Shown one piece after another: positions 21,206 to 32,084 of a stretch of 64,000 nucleotides of DNA. The notes under the pieces were generated by a model. The model ran no database searches. It had not been told where the DNA came from and saw only the letters and a program-made list of their open reading frames with translations. The DNA lies in contig UYJD01000008.1 in the NCBI GenBank assembly GCA_900618795.1, positions 1 through 64,000 on the forward strand, read 5' to 3'. The position numbers and the translations under genes are program-made. Every line of letters begins with the position of its first letter. Within the stretch, counting starts at the first letter, position 1. This stretch comes from Cyanodermella asteris. Its lineage: Eukaryota > Ascomycota > Lecanoromycetes > Ostropales > Stictidaceae.

Positions 21206-23353
21206 GCCAACAACTCCGTCAGAGACGAGTCCTCAGGAGATGCAATTGGTGTTGCAGAATTTCCGGATCCTAATTGGCGATCTATGCCAACAATTCAACA
21301 TGGGACACCCGGGAGGTGCGATGGGCATGGCAGCAATTGGCGTCGCACTATTCAAATATGTTATGAAATATGCTCCGAACCAGCCAACCTGGTTCAACAG
21401 AGATCGATTTTTGCTTAGCAATGGTGAGTTTCCGACTGCCTTCTGCTCTGTTTTATCCTGCTTAGTCACGGATCAGGTCATGCATGCTTATTTCAATACG
21501 TCAATCTCTACCTTTCTGGCTACAAGGCGATGACATGGGAGCAGCTTCTCTCATACCATTCTGAACGCCCCGACAGCTTATGTCCCGGACACCCCGAAAT
21601 TGAGCATGAGGGAATCGAACTTACGACTGGGCCTCTTGGACAAGGTATCTCGAATGCTGTGGGTTTGGCGATTGCCACCAAGCATTTGGCAGCTACATAC
21701 AATAAGCCTGACTACGAGGTCATTAACAATCACACTTTCTGCACAGTTGGTGATGCCTGTCTGCAGGAGGGCATTGGCTGTGAGGCATTCTCGTTCGCGG
21801 GCCACCTCCAATTGAACAACCTGACGGTCATCTACGACAACAATCAGATCACTTGTGATGGCTCAGTGGATTTGACGAACACGGAGGACGTCAACGCGAA
21901 AATGCGCGCTTGCGGATGGGATATCATCGACGTCGAAGACGGAATCAACGATGTTGAGGGCATTGTCAATGCTTTGGAGAAATCACGCGATCCGAGCCGC
22001 ACCAAACCCATGTTCATCAACGTCCGAACCGTGATTGGGGTTGGTAGCGCGGTGGCCGGCAAGGCAGTCTCCCATGGTGCTCCTCTGGGGGCTGACAACA
22101 TGAAACAGATGAAGAAGATCTATGGTTGGGACGCAGATAAGGTTTTTTACATCCCTGACGCTGTCAAGAAATTCTACTCGGACATTCCGGCTCGTGGCGA
22201 CAAGTACGTCCAGCAGTGGAATGACCTGTTCTCCGACTATAAGAGCGCACACCCAGAGCTTGCCAAAGAGCTTCAGCAGCGAATCGATGGAAAGCTGACG
22301 GCAGACTACAAATCGCTCATCCCATCTGAGCATCCCAACGAGATGACCCCGACCAGGAAGTCAAACAACCTGACCGTGGCCAACATCATCTCCCAAGTGA
22401 AAAACTTCATGGTGGGAACCTGCGACCTCACCCCGTCCGTGAATCTGACCTGGAAAGACTACGAGATTTTCAACCCGCCCAGCTTGAAGCCCATATCGGG
22501 CAAGCAGGGCTCGTATGCCGGCCGCTACATCCACTACGGCATCCGAGAGCACATGATGGGCGCAATCGCCAACGGTCTCGCGGCTTTCAACCCAGGTACA
22601 ATACTGCCCATCACTTCGTCGTTTTTCATGTTCTACTCGTACGCCGCAAACGCCGTGCGCATGGGAGCTCTACAGAAGCTGCAAGTCATTCACGTCGCAA
22701 CGCACGACTCGATCGGAGCCGGCGAGGACGGACCCACGCATCAGCCAATCGAGCTCGCCGCGATGATGCGCGCTCTGCCGAACTTTCAGTACATCCGACC
22801 GGCGGACGGCGAGGAAGTCGCTGGTGCTTGGGAGGCCGCGATTGAGTACAAGAATGGGCCGACTATGATCTCCGTGAGCCGACATGCCCTGCCGCAGAAC
22901 GGGGTCACCAAGCGCGAGGGCGTGTTGAAGGGTGCGTACGTCGTCAAGGAAGTCGAGAAGGCAGATGTCACTCTCATCGGTGTTGGTGCCGAGTTGCACA
23001 TGGCTTTGAGTCTGTCCAAGTACCTCGCGGAGCAGAGCAAGCCAGTGCAGGCGCGTGTAGTCAGCTTCCCGTCGCATGCCCTTTTCAAGCAACAGTCCCG
23101 TGAATATCAGCGTGGTGTTCTGAGAAGGAACGAGGGCATTCCAGGTGTCAGCATTGAGCCTTATAACTCGCTTGGATGGGAGCGTTGGACCGACGCTGGC
23201 ATTCACATGAAGACTTTTGGACACAGTCTGCCAGGCAAGTACATCTATCAGCACTTCAACTTCACAAACGAGAGCATGGGCAAACGCATTCAAGCGTTTT
23301 TGGGAGACTGGACGGCAGGCAACGTTGACCGCGGTGAGTGGGTTGAGTTGTAG
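21111..23353 (+). CDS. Transketolase-family enzyme (transketolase or dihydroxyacetone synthase-like)
   Basis: This thiamine-diphosphate enzyme would transfer two-carbon ketol units between sugar phosphates, or from xylulose 5-phosphate to formaldehyde if it is a dihydroxyacetone synthase. Exon 1 is 21111-21423 and exon 2 is 21477-23353 across a 53-nt intron (GTGAGT/CAG); the product is 729 residues. The splice restores RFLLSNGHACLFQYVNLYL. Motifs seen: GHPGGAMGMA, PGHPEIE, TTGPLGQGISNAVGLA, the TPP/Mg site GDACLQEGIGCEAFSFAGH with YDNNQIT, and the catalytic glutamate in YGIREHMMGAIANG. It is longer than typical transketolase (about 680 residues), has CPGHPE where transketolases usually have TPGHPE, and has RHALPQ in place of RQNLPQ. 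No PTS1 is present (ends VEL), unlike methylotrophic-yeast dihydroxyacetone synthases. Confidence 0.9.
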
Positions 23354-23613
23354 GTACGGAGCAATGGGCAACACAAGGTCATATAATAATTGAGCGAATT
23401 GATCGATTTGCAATCTAGTGATCTCATACATCTGCCTCTTCGTGCTGCAAGCATGAAGTTCATTCTGAGAAGAGGCTAGTGCAGGACGCGTTTCGTTATC
23501 TGGATTTCAACAAAGACCAAGGTATTGCAAGTAAAGGTTCCTCCCCGAGAGAAATGATTCTCTGTTCGTGTACAATCTTCCCACTTCCTCTGAGGCGACT
23601 CTCGGCGCTTTGC

Positions 23614-24505
23614 TTACAACTTGTTTGATGGGGTTCTGACAACGCTCCTCTTGCGAGCTCCGAGGTCTCCCTCCACGTTGGCATCAGCATTTCCACCAGC
23701 ATCGCCGTTCTCGCTCACAGCAATACCAGCCTTGGTTATGGCATCAATATCATCGGCCCCACCGGCCGCGGCGCCAGTATCAGCGTTGGCAGATACACCC
23801 GCATCGACACCGGGTTTTGTAATACCCTCGCCTGGCAATTTGGGCCTGGGCTTGAGAATACCCGCGGGATTTTTTGGGTCATTTGTCAGATTATCTGTCG
23901 GCAGAGCACCTTTACCTGGCATTAGACCACCAGTTGAATTCCCAAGTTTGCCGGTGGCAGGGTCAAGAGTGCCCGTAGGCTTGCCCAACCCGCCCACAGG
24001 ATCGTTCAAGGCGCTGGTGGGGTCGTTCAAACCAGGTTCGGGAAGGGGCTCTTTTGGCAGGCCACCGGCACCGCCGGGCAGATTTGGCTTCGGTGCGAGA
24101 GATCCAGTGCCGGGAGCGCCTACCTTTGGAACTATGGGCCCTCCTTTATTTCCGTGCTGCCCACGAGGAAGTTGCGTCGAAGGAAGTCTCTCAGCCTTGT
24201 GAGGAAGTCGAGCTTTGGCTGGGTCGAGGCCGGCGGTGATGTTGTCAGGGTACCAGCCCGGACGTCTGGCAACGTAGATGAGCCACCAAGCGTCTGAGTA
24301 TGAAGTCAGCTCCTGCTCGCCAGGAAGCCTCAAACGGCAGCGGTCATGACTCACGGATGGTTCCGGCCGGCATAGGGGCGCACAAAACGGTCAGAAACAG
24401 GTTGATCCAAAAGTGAATGGACAAGCCCACTTTGAGCCCAACGGCCAAGGGTGGCACGAAGGCAGCGAGAATATAGGAGGAAAAGTCTTTAAAGCGACCT
24501 GGCAT
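23614..24505 (-). CDS. PMP3/UPF0057 proteolipid with long Pro/Gly/Asn-rich tail
   Basis: The first about 65 residues are a PMP3 (UPF0057) proteolipid, a small two-helix plasma-membrane protein that influences membrane potential and salt tolerance in yeast. Exon 1 is 24505-24355 and exon 2 is 24293-23614, with a 61-nt GTGAGT/CAG intron; the product is 276 residues. Splicing joins ILAAFVPPLAVGLKVGLSI and FWINLFLTVL to GTIHAWWLIYV, matching the family pattern of two helices with an IIHA-like turn. Ordinary PMP3 proteins are 50-60 residues. Here about 200 low-complexity residues follow, rich in Pro, Gly, Asn, Asp and Leu (for example GGLGKPTGTLDPATGKLG), then an acidic-Ala/Gly stretch and a basic end. 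The tail is probably disordered. Confidence 0.85.
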
Positions 24506-25402
24506 GTTGCAGGATCCGCAATTGATCTATGAAAATTGAAAGGACAAAGTGACTGAATCAATACTGGATTGGGAGCTAATGATAGAGCACAGTGGCCGCT
24601 TGATGATTCCAGAAGAGAAATGCAGAAGACAACGACTTTGAGGGAGACGAAGGGCAAAAGCCATTGATCAGGATATGGGAAAGTGCCATCTCCTGTCGGT
24701 AGTCGCCTTCCTGTCCAGCAGTCAGAAATGAGCATGCTGGTGGCAGAGACCGAAAGAGATATGTGTACTTTGGGCTATCGCGCCTCCCCGGCACGTCGCC
24801 AAGATGAGATAAGTGAGCAAGCACGCAGGAGGTGCATTGTAAACAGTGCTCCTCGCAGGTTCTTTATGCCGTACGACGATGGAAGCACCTTCGTTTGTCT
24901 CAATGAGCGGATCACGTGAGTTCCACTTGTGTTGCTGAGGAGCTTCGCCTCCGAAATTCGCCGCGTCGCGCTCCACTTCACCAACACCCGTCCGCAACCC
25001 CGGCTATTGCGGACTGTCAGCTCCATGTCCACGACCATGCAACCCATCTTTTCCCATCAAGCCAAAGGGTGTTGATTCATTGACGGCCGACCTCGAGAAG
25101 ACGAGGCTTCACCTCTCCGCTTGATTTTCGCCCTGTTGCATCGGATAGCCGCTGCAATTAAGCAGATATATAAAGCCATGTAGCCCCTCCGTTGCCCCTC
25201 TGCGCATTGCGTCTTCCTTACCTTTAGTTGATGACGTCGAAGCCATTACAGTGTTCAAGTGCTAAACAGAAGTCATTGAGCAGGCCCGCCCTCAAGCTAG
25301 CCCAAGAGCATCTTGCTTAACGCTCGCCTCGCACCTCACAATTCTGCTTCTAATTATCCTGGCAATTATCTCAGTCAACACCTTAATCGGACACGAGGCA
25401 TC
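24506..25402. other. Divergent intergenic region, 897 bp
   Basis: This is the shared upstream region of the PMP3-like and dehydrogenase genes. A TATA box lies at 25169-25176. No gene is recognised. Confidence 0.5.
25169..25176 (+). promoter_or_regulatory. Candidate TATA box of the dehydrogenase gene
   Basis: TATATAAA lies 227 bp upstream of the ATG at 25403 and is followed by CT-rich leader sequence. The spacing implies a long 5' leader, which is acceptable for fungi. Confidence 0.45.
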
Positions 25403-26375
25403 ATGGCACCCCAAGTTGCATGGATCGGCCTTGGTAACATGGGCCGAGTAATTTCCACCAGCCTCCCAGTATAGGCTCTTGCTGACCAGCTTGTAGGGAA
25501 TGGTCAAAAAGTTATGTGAAAAAGCCAAGCTCGACAAGCCCATCCTTCTTTTCAATCGCACTACCAAGAGGTCCCAGGACCTCCAGGCAAAAGTTGGCAA
25601 AGACAAGGCCAGCGTCGTAGAGTCGATACCCGAGGCTATCAAGAGCTCTGATATTGTCTTCACATGCGTTGGTGATGACAAGGCCATCAACAAGACGATA
25701 GACGCGGCACTACAAGGTGACGTGTCGGGCAAGCTCTTCGTTGACTGCTCAACCGTCCACCCTGATACCACGACCGGCCTCAAGAAGAAGATCGAAGGGA
25801 AGGGCGCTCGATTCGTTGCATGCCCGGTCTTTGGGGCGCCTGCCATGGCCGAGTCGGGTCAGTTGGTGAGCGTCCTCGCAGGAACAAAGGAGGACATCGA
25901 GCAGGTCAAACCATACTGCAAAGGCGTCATGGCCCGCACCGAGATTGAGTTTCCTGGCGAGGAGCCCGGCAAGGCGACTCTCCTGAAACTCATCGGCAAC
26001 ACTTTCATCCTGCAAATGGTGGAGACATTATCGGTGGGCCACACGCTGGCAGAGAAGACAGGCCTGGGCACCGACAATCTCCACAAATTTATCGAGACCA
26101 TGTTCCCCGGCCCTTTCACCGCATACTCGACACGAATGCTGACTGGGGACTATTACAACCGTGAGGAGCCCCTCTTTGCTGTCAATTTAGCACGCAAGGA
26201 CGCCGGTCATGCCCTTGCACTTGCAAAAGCGGCAGACGCGAAAGCAAGATCCGTCGAGCTTGCCGACGAGCACCTTGCTGCTGTACAGGCAGAGAAGGGC
26301 AACAAAGGTGACATCGCAGGTATCTACGGCGCGGTGCGAAAGGAGTCGGGTCTACCGTTTGACAATGGGAAGTAA
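25403..26375 (+). CDS. 3-hydroxyisobutyrate dehydrogenase-family NAD(P)-dependent beta-hydroxyacid dehydrogenase
   Basis: This enzyme belongs to the beta-hydroxyacid dehydrogenase family (3-hydroxyisobutyrate dehydrogenase, tartronate semialdehyde and glyoxylate reductases). Exon 1 is only 45 nt (25403-25447, MAPQVAWIGLGNMGR); exon 2 is 25497-26375. The 49-nt intron has GTAATT/TAG ends, a weak donor, but splicing restores the nucleotide-binding motif IGLGNMGRGM. The product is 307 residues, the normal length. Further family segments are VFTCVGDDKAINKTI, FVDCSTVHPDTT, RFVACPVFGAPAMA and the catalytic-lysine helix ATLLKLIGNTFILQMVE. The substrate cannot be told from sequence. No targeting signal is evident. 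It is tail to tail with the next gene. Confidence 0.92.
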
Positions 26376-26604
26376 ACGAATCGTCTCCTGGAACGAGGTC
26401 AAGCAATCACGCTGCAAGGTCATGTAAGTAACTTCGCGACAAACATTGAGTTAAGCCATCTTATATAAGTTCATGTGTCATCTTTCGCCAACCAAACATA
26501 CTAAACCGGCTGATATCTTCGTTGCCGGTGCGACTGCTGCTTTCGGCCATCACAGCCCTCCGTGCATCTTTCCGAGCGATCATGACTTTGCAGCCATTAT
26601 CTAG

Positions 26605-27465
26605 CTATTCAACCCGTGTGCGCGACTTCCTTCGGCTCATTACTGACGCCGATCTTGTTGCCATCTTGGCGGGCTCGTCTCCAAGTGACAGTGATCTCGA
26701 AAGCTTTCTGTCGGCGTCGGCCAGTTTCCTGTTGTCCTTTGAGAGTTTGTCGACGCTCAGGAATAGCTTCACGACTGTGTATATCACGGCAGTGACCACG
26801 GCGAGCCAGATCAGAAGGATACATAACAGTGTGGTCCCAGAGACACTAATCACCAAGTCGCGGTTGAGTGGAAGAGCGTAAGCGCTGGCGCTGGAGAAGG
26901 TCCTGGGCAATGGTGCATCGAACTCGTGATCGGCAGGAAGCGTTCCGCTGGTGCAAAAAGCGACGAGCTCGTGATGGTCCTTATTGTTTTCCTCGATATA
27001 AAGAGCAGAGGGCCTCTTCGGTTTGCTCCTCAACGCTGAGAGCCAGAGACCACTATATTTCATATGCCATCCTTCATCCCATTGACCGAGCTCCGCCTTG
27101 AGACCGAGCGGATCGCTCGTGTCATCGCTCTGAAGGCTCGTGACAAGATCTGCAGCGGTACCGCGTACTATTTTGGCGACCTGCTGGCACCAGGGCTTAG
27201 CCGTCGCGTCCAAGGCAGGGTTGATGTTCCTGACGTCGAAAGTCGTCCAAAGGACGTCGCTCCGGTCAGCAACCGCGGTCCCGAGATCCTGCGGGTTCAG
27301 CGACGAGAGTTCGTTCGGATCGAGGCCGATGAAAGCCAGACCCCTGACGGGAGAGTTGCGTGCCGAGTTCTGGAAATTCCGGGGCCAGTCGGCGAGCCAG
27401 TCGAATGCGCTTTGCGGCCACTCCCCCAGGTAGCCGCCTTTGGACCATTTTCCGTCCATCGACAT
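26605..27465 (-). CDS. Hypothetical single-pass membrane protein
   Basis: I do not recognise this family. The ATG at 27465 (MSMDGKWSKGGYLGEWPQSA) gives 286 residues without introns; GTG and TTG codons upstream in frame are not considered starts. The first about 210 residues are soluble and Trp-rich. One strong helix follows (TTLLCILLIWLAVVTAVIYTV), then a basic, Ser-rich tail with heptad-like charged residues (LSVDKLSKDNRKLADADRKL) that may form a short coiled coil. The arrangement suggests a membrane-anchored protein, orientation unknown. It is likely real because the frame is long and the features are coherent. Confidence 0.6.
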   Translation of the reverse strand: MSMDGKWSKGGYLGEWPQSAFDWLADWPRNFQNSARNSPVRGLAFIGLDPNELSSLNPQDLGTAVADRSDVLWTTFDVRNINPALDATAKPWCQQVAKIVRGTAADLVTSLQSDDTSDPLGLKAELGQWDEGWHMKYSGLWLSALRSKPKRPSALYIEENNKDHHELVAFCTSGTLPADHEFDAPLPRTFSSASAYALPLNRDLVISVSGTTLLCILLIWLAVVTAVIYTVVKLFLSVDKLSKDNRKLADADRKLSRSLSLGDEPAKMATRSASVMSRRKSRTRVE

Positions 27466-28085
27466 GACGGCGGGTTGTTGCGATGAAAGGGTTATTTTTT
27501 TTGCTGGGTTCGGTGCCGGGCAGTGTGTTTGATAGTGGTGAGGTTTGGGAATCACTGGTTAGTTCGACGGACACTTTTTGCAAACGAGAACCTCAAAGGA
27601 AACGTGCATCTCGCTCATGTTGCTCACTGCCCTGACCGTTTGCGGAAATGTTCATGCATGCGGCACCTGTGGCTGCATTCTCTGCAACAAAGGTTCGCAG
27701 TGTTACACAACGAGTGTCCAAGTGAGACATTCGGAGATGGGCTACGGACTTTTGCGCAAGTAGAGAATCAGAAAATCAGTATGGGTGTCGTGCTATTGAC
27801 AGGTACAGTTCAATAGCATCTTGCAAGATGCACAACATGTCATAAGATTCATCGATGGTCTGATCAGGGTCTTCTGCACCTAGCCATCTCGTTCAAGCTT
27901 CGCAACCCGAGTGCGGGTGTAGTCCTCCTATAAACATAAAACGGCGTAGTCAAAAGTCTTCCAAGGGAATCGATCCAAAACGCCAAAAGCCGTGCTTCCA
28001 AAGCTACAAGCTTAATATGCTTTCATTTCAGGCATGCAACCAACCAACTCGCTAAGAAGCCAATTTTGAAACGATGGAGCCATTC
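27466..28085. other. Intergenic, 620 bp
   Basis: This spacer lies between two minus-strand genes; it should contain the promoter of the membrane protein and the 3' end of the F-box-like gene. No gene is recognised. Confidence 0.5.
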
Positions 28086-30146
28086 CTAGCCCATCCAATC
28101 AGCTCCTTTAGCCTTCTTCTTCCTCTCCTTCTTCGACTCCTCCTTGACCTCGATGTAACCTCCAAAGCCATTACCGACAAGCTGACCTCCCTTCCTGCCC
28201 GTCATAGCTCCTCCCAATTGACGCGGTGGCGATGGACTGTCCCCGAGCCAGCTCAGGTCGCCAGAACTGCTGTTATTTTGGTGAGGCATCTTCTCTGGAG
28301 ACATATTTTCAAGTCCTACCAAGCTCATCGGACGGGCATGTCGGATGTTTCCACCACCGCGTCCGCCTGGCCTTGGTGGCTCAATGGTCGTCACGAGCCA
28401 CTCCATCTCCGGCGCCTCCGGTGCTCTCGTGCATATCCTCAGAGGCGCAATCAAGCCCATGCTAGCTGCCAGATTTGGTGGCGCAGGTACAGGCGCGCTG
28501 GCTTGTGCGAACTGCTCTCTACTTGGGGCAAACGGGCCCTGTTGGTATCCCATGCCGTGGGACGATGTTGGTCTCTGGTTGTAGCTGCCACTAAAACTAC
28601 CATTGAAGGATCTGGAGTGCGAATGGCCTGTGGAAGGCGGATTGAGAGACAATGTCGACATGCGGTTGGCCATAGAAGGGGGTAGACCTGGAGAGGGTAG
28701 AGGCGCTTGGAGCGAACCTGGCATTGCCGAGAGACGCGGAGGCATACCAGGGGCTTGATGAGCTTGGCGTCGAGGCGGTTGACCTGGCGAGGGTGGAGGG
28801 GCGTAGTCGCCACCGAACGGTGCTGCCGGAGGTGCGATGAGAAGATCTGGTAATAATGGATAGTAAACGTAGAGTGACCGCAAAGATGGCAGGGACGCTG
28901 ATGTCAGTGAGTTTGCCAGGTAATTGTAGTAGCTATCAGCAGCAACGTTGCCTAGAGTTTGCGTCGTCTCCGGCAAGATCTCATAGTGGAATGTTCGCAA
29001 GCGTGGATGTGTAAGAGGTGGAATATTGGTCGCTGGAAGAGCATGTGCGACGGTTGCGTGCAGAACCAATGCTGTGAGGTTCGGAACGGCGTCCAGAATT
29101 CTATGCAGGTCGCCAGGAGCAACGCCGGTGTCTTCCAATTGGAGAGATACCAGCGTCTGAGCCACATCTTGCCTCCCCAGGTATCCCAAAAGTCCCCATG
29201 CTGTGACCTCAGGCGCAGCGACGAGCCTCAGGGTCCTTACTGGCGGAAGAGAGGGGAGCATAGGATTGGGAGCAAAAAGATCGTCTTTCAACACGGCCAT
29301 CCTTTCCAAATTGAGTTTGCGCAGGTTTGCAAGAGTCGATAGGGCGTATGTCAGCACGTCCGGCTCAAGATCTAGCTCCTCAAGCCCGAGCACCTCCAGG
29401 TTGTACCATAAGTTGCCGTGAACGTGCTGTGCAAAGGATGTCTCCGATCCGGCCTTGTACTTCATCAATCGAAGGTCTGGGCATCTTGCTTGTAGCTCCG
29501 CTTTTAGTGTCATCGAGGCTGGATGGTCGCTGTAGAGACCCTCCGGCAGGTCGACATACTGGAGGTTCGGGGAACTGGATACAATGCGAGCGAGGTCAGG
29601 CTTGAAGCTCTCCCTCGTCATGTAAGCAATCTTTAGAACTTGCACCAGCTGTCCCAAATGCTGGCTTTCTCTTAGCGTGCGTTCCAGCAATTTGATGCGC
29701 TTCTCTTGCTGATTCTCCGGCTTGTACTTGTTGTTGCGCTTCTGACTGAGGTAGGCTTCGCGGTCGCAGTAATGCACGGCATCAAGTCGGATGCTCTGAT
29801 ACAACTTCTTTCGCGCCTCCATGGCCCAGGCCCTGTTGACGCTCATGGCAGAAGCCAGATCTCGGGTCTCGCAGAGAACACAACCTTCGCCCGTCAGTCC
29901 CAGACTGTCCTCCAAGCTCTTGTAGGTCACATCGCTGGTGTGGGGCGCGATAAGATGAAATATGCGTCCAAGGACTGCCGGGGGCAGAGACCCGGCCCGG
30001 GTGCTGTATCCGGGAGCTATCCAGACTCCATTGGAAGAGTAGCTATCATCCCCGCGACCTCTTGAACGGGAGCGCGAGTTGTCGTTTGAATGTCCCTTGT
30101 CGTTCTTTGACGAGCCGACCCGCAGGTGTGAAAAGAAGCGGGGCAT
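28086..30146 (-). CDS. F-box/LRR-like protein with Pro-rich C-terminus
   Basis: This is probably an F-box-like protein, an adaptor that brings substrates to an SCF ubiquitin ligase. The ATG at 30146 (MPRFFSHLRVGSSKNDKGHS) gives 686 residues in one exon. After a Ser/Arg-rich start comes SLPPAVLGRIFHLIAPHTSD, which fits the LPxExLxxIFxxL core of an F-box, then a cysteine pair in EGCVLCETRD. The middle holds leucine-rich-repeat-like segments such as NLRKLNLERMAVL, NLQYVDLPEGLY and LRSLYVYYPLLPDLL. The last about 200 residues are Pro/Gly/Ser-rich and disordered. The family is common in Pezizomycotina and mostly uncharacterised. F-box identity is by pattern only. Confidence 0.75.
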   Translation of the reverse strand: MPRFFSHLRVGSSKNDKGHSNDNSRSRSRGRGDDSYSSNGVWIAPGYSTRAGSLPPAVLGRIFHLIAPHTSDVTYKSLEDSLGLTGEGCVLCETRDLASAMSVNRAWAMEARKKLYQSIRLDAVHYCDREAYLSQKRNNKYKPENQQEKRIKLLERTLRESQHLGQLVQVLKIAYMTRESFKPDLARIVSSSPNLQYVDLPEGLYSDHPASMTLKAELQARCPDLRLMKYKAGSETSFAQHVHGNLWYNLEVLGLEELDLEPDVLTYALSTLANLRKLNLERMAVLKDDLFAPNPMLPSLPPVRTLRLVAAPEVTAWGLLGYLGRQDVAQTLVSLQLEDTGVAPGDLHRILDAVPNLTALVLHATVAHALPATNIPPLTHPRLRTFHYEILPETTQTLGNVAADSYYNYLANSLTSASLPSLRSLYVYYPLLPDLLIAPPAAPFGGDYAPPPSPGQPPRRQAHQAPGMPPRLSAMPGSLQAPLPSPGLPPSMANRMSTLSLNPPSTGHSHSRSFNGSFSGSYNQRPTSSHGMGYQQGPFAPSREQFAQASAPVPAPPNLAASMGLIAPLRICTRAPEAPEMEWLVTTIEPPRPGGRGGGNIRHARPMSLVGLENMSPEKMPHQNNSSSGDLSWLGDSPSPPRQLGGAMTGRKGGQLVGNGFGGYIEVKEESKKERKKKAKGADWMG

Positions 30147-30991
30147 GGTGGGCTGCAGGGCAGCTTGCAGTGACCCCTGCTTGAGTGTTTGCAAGATGGG
30201 AAGGGCCACGCAGGTTCAGAGTGGTGATCGCGCTTCCATGTTATAAGCAGAGGCAAGGAGATGCGAGAAGGGACGAGGTGTGGGGAAGTGAAGCGGATCC
30301 ACAGCAGGACGCACGGGCGGACAGGGAAAGGCTTCCGTTGTTTCCAGGAACAAGAACAAGCACAAGCATGTCATGTATTCTATTCTATTCTTGTACGCGC
30401 TCCCCTGTGGTCTAGCGCCTTGGCTGCTCCTCCACGGCGACCATTCGCAGTGCTCAGATCGAAGTTCCCTAGTCGCAACCGCACAAGTCTGTGTCATACA
30501 ATCAGGACAATCGTCGACACCTCAGACTACTGCTGTCCGGCCACTGTTTGATTCACTCACACCTACACAGTCATCGTCAAGACAGGAATCGTACAGGCCG
30601 CCATTTGGAGCCAGTCTCACCATTGGGGCAATGAACAGCGCCCAATGAGTCCGTGGTACTGCTGAAACTTCATTGGGCTGTCTGACATTCTATAACTGTT
30701 CTGAATTTTTTCTTTGGTTGTTGTCGGGAGCGGACCAGTCTGCTATCAGTCGCGAGACAAGCTCCAAGCTGCCATCTCACATCAGCAACCACCGTTGTCA
30801 CACCTACCTCGCGGCATCCGCACTCAGGATGTCTGATGACAGACGTTAGTCAATACCGGCTGGCGCAAGTCAGATACATGGGCGCTACCACGACATCGAG
30901 CAAGGCTGCACTTGGACTGATATCAGTAGGTGCTGACATGATCATTGGAGACTGTCTTGGTGAGAAAGGGAGTAATGTTGTTCAAACGCAA
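30147..30991. other. Intergenic, 845 bp
   Basis: This spacer holds the promoter of the F-box-like gene and the 3' flank of the next minus-strand gene. I see no coding signal beyond short chance frames. Confidence 0.5.
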
Positions 30992-31873
30992 CTACATGTC
31001 ATCCAAATATAATATCATCGCTATGGCGCTTCTGAAATCCATAGTCCGCTGTAGCCAACAGTCCGGAATACCGTCTCCATCTTTGATCTCAACAGCAGCA
31101 TCCCATCTATCTAAGTCTGCTTTCGCCGCCATGCTAGCTTTCAGCACAACTTGAACAGCAAAGGTATTAGAGCCTTCCAGCCCTGGGTGAGTCTCTTTCC
31201 ACTCAACCCACTTCCGGCCATCAGCCACGATGAAGGAATTTTGGAACGTTTGGTGCGCATAGAATTCTCTGCTTTGAGGTGTCGCGCCATACTTCCTGGT
31301 TTCCATTTGACCTTCTGTAGCTTTGACTCTCTCTGCCAGACACTTGTGTATCGGAACGATCTCGGAGAAATCTGACCCGTTTGGTATTTGCTGTACCCAT
31401 ACTGCAGTGCATGCAGAGTGTTTCAGATCGCCTCTGGGCATGTCTTTACCTGAAGCCGCATGTTTTTCCGCCCATTGAACGAAAGCAGCAGCGCAGAAGT
31501 CGAATTGCGCGTTCGTGACTGGGCCGTTGAGTATATACACCGTGGTAGACTTGTTTGCGAAGTATGTGGTGAGATTTGGCGCAAGGGAGCCCAGGAGATT
31601 CGAGGGACTTTCTTCCCAGGCAATAAATTGGATGGCGAACTGGTCCACTGCTTTTCTCTCATGTTCGGGGAAGGGCAGCCGGCAGCCTCGAAGCCATGTG
31701 CTATGCATGCGTTCATAATGACCAGTGTATGCTGTTGACGGAAGCCTTGGAGCTTGCTCGTTCCATGGCGCGTCGACATGTTCAAAGGTATTTGGACGAT
31801 ATGGTGGGATGTGTGAGGCTTGCGATGGCAACTCGCGATTGCGATGCCAAATTGTAGAAAGAAAGTTTTTCAT
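30992..31873 (-). CDS. Hypothetical protein
   Basis: I do not recognise this protein. The ATG at 31873 (MKNFLSTIWHRNRELPSQAS) gives 293 residues without introns; the open frame continues upstream only through GTG. The protein is soluble and aromatic-rich, with no signal peptide or helix. Segments such as PNTFEHVDAPWNEQAPRLPS, QFAIQFIAWEESP and FVQWAEKHAASGKD look like a folded domain, and DGDGIPDCWL near the end resembles an EF-hand-like calcium loop but this may be chance. It sits beside another unrecognised gene and an assembly gap, so context gives little help. Confidence 0.6.
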   Translation of the reverse strand: MKNFLSTIWHRNRELPSQASHIPPYRPNTFEHVDAPWNEQAPRLPSTAYTGHYERMHSTWLRGCRLPFPEHERKAVDQFAIQFIAWEESPSNLLGSLAPNLTTYFANKSTTVYILNGPVTNAQFDFCAAAFVQWAEKHAASGKDMPRGDLKHSACTAVWVQQIPNGSDFSEIVPIHKCLAERVKATEGQMETRKYGATPQSREFYAHQTFQNSFIVADGRKWVEWKETHPGLEGSNTFAVQVVLKASMAAKADLDRWDAAVEIKDGDGIPDCWLQRTMDFRSAIAMILYLDDM

Positions 31874-32084
31874 TGTATGGTTTACTGCGATTCCTGTGAG
31901 GGAGTCGCAGCGGAAATTATCGACAACCACCTCCTGTCTACCTAAGTACTGCGCGACAGCTGGCCAGCCTCACTCCATTAGCCGCTTGAGCTGGGGACCC
32001 GGTCGCTAAATAGGCGCCTGCGCCTCCGCCTGGCGCGAGTCCGGCGACAACAGATCTCAGCTGGGCAGACGTGCGCCATTGAGA

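Noticed and set aside
23614-24505. C-terminal NKL of the PMP3-like protein as a PTS1
   Set aside because: The protein has two membrane helices; PTS1 serves soluble matrix proteins, so the match is probably chance.
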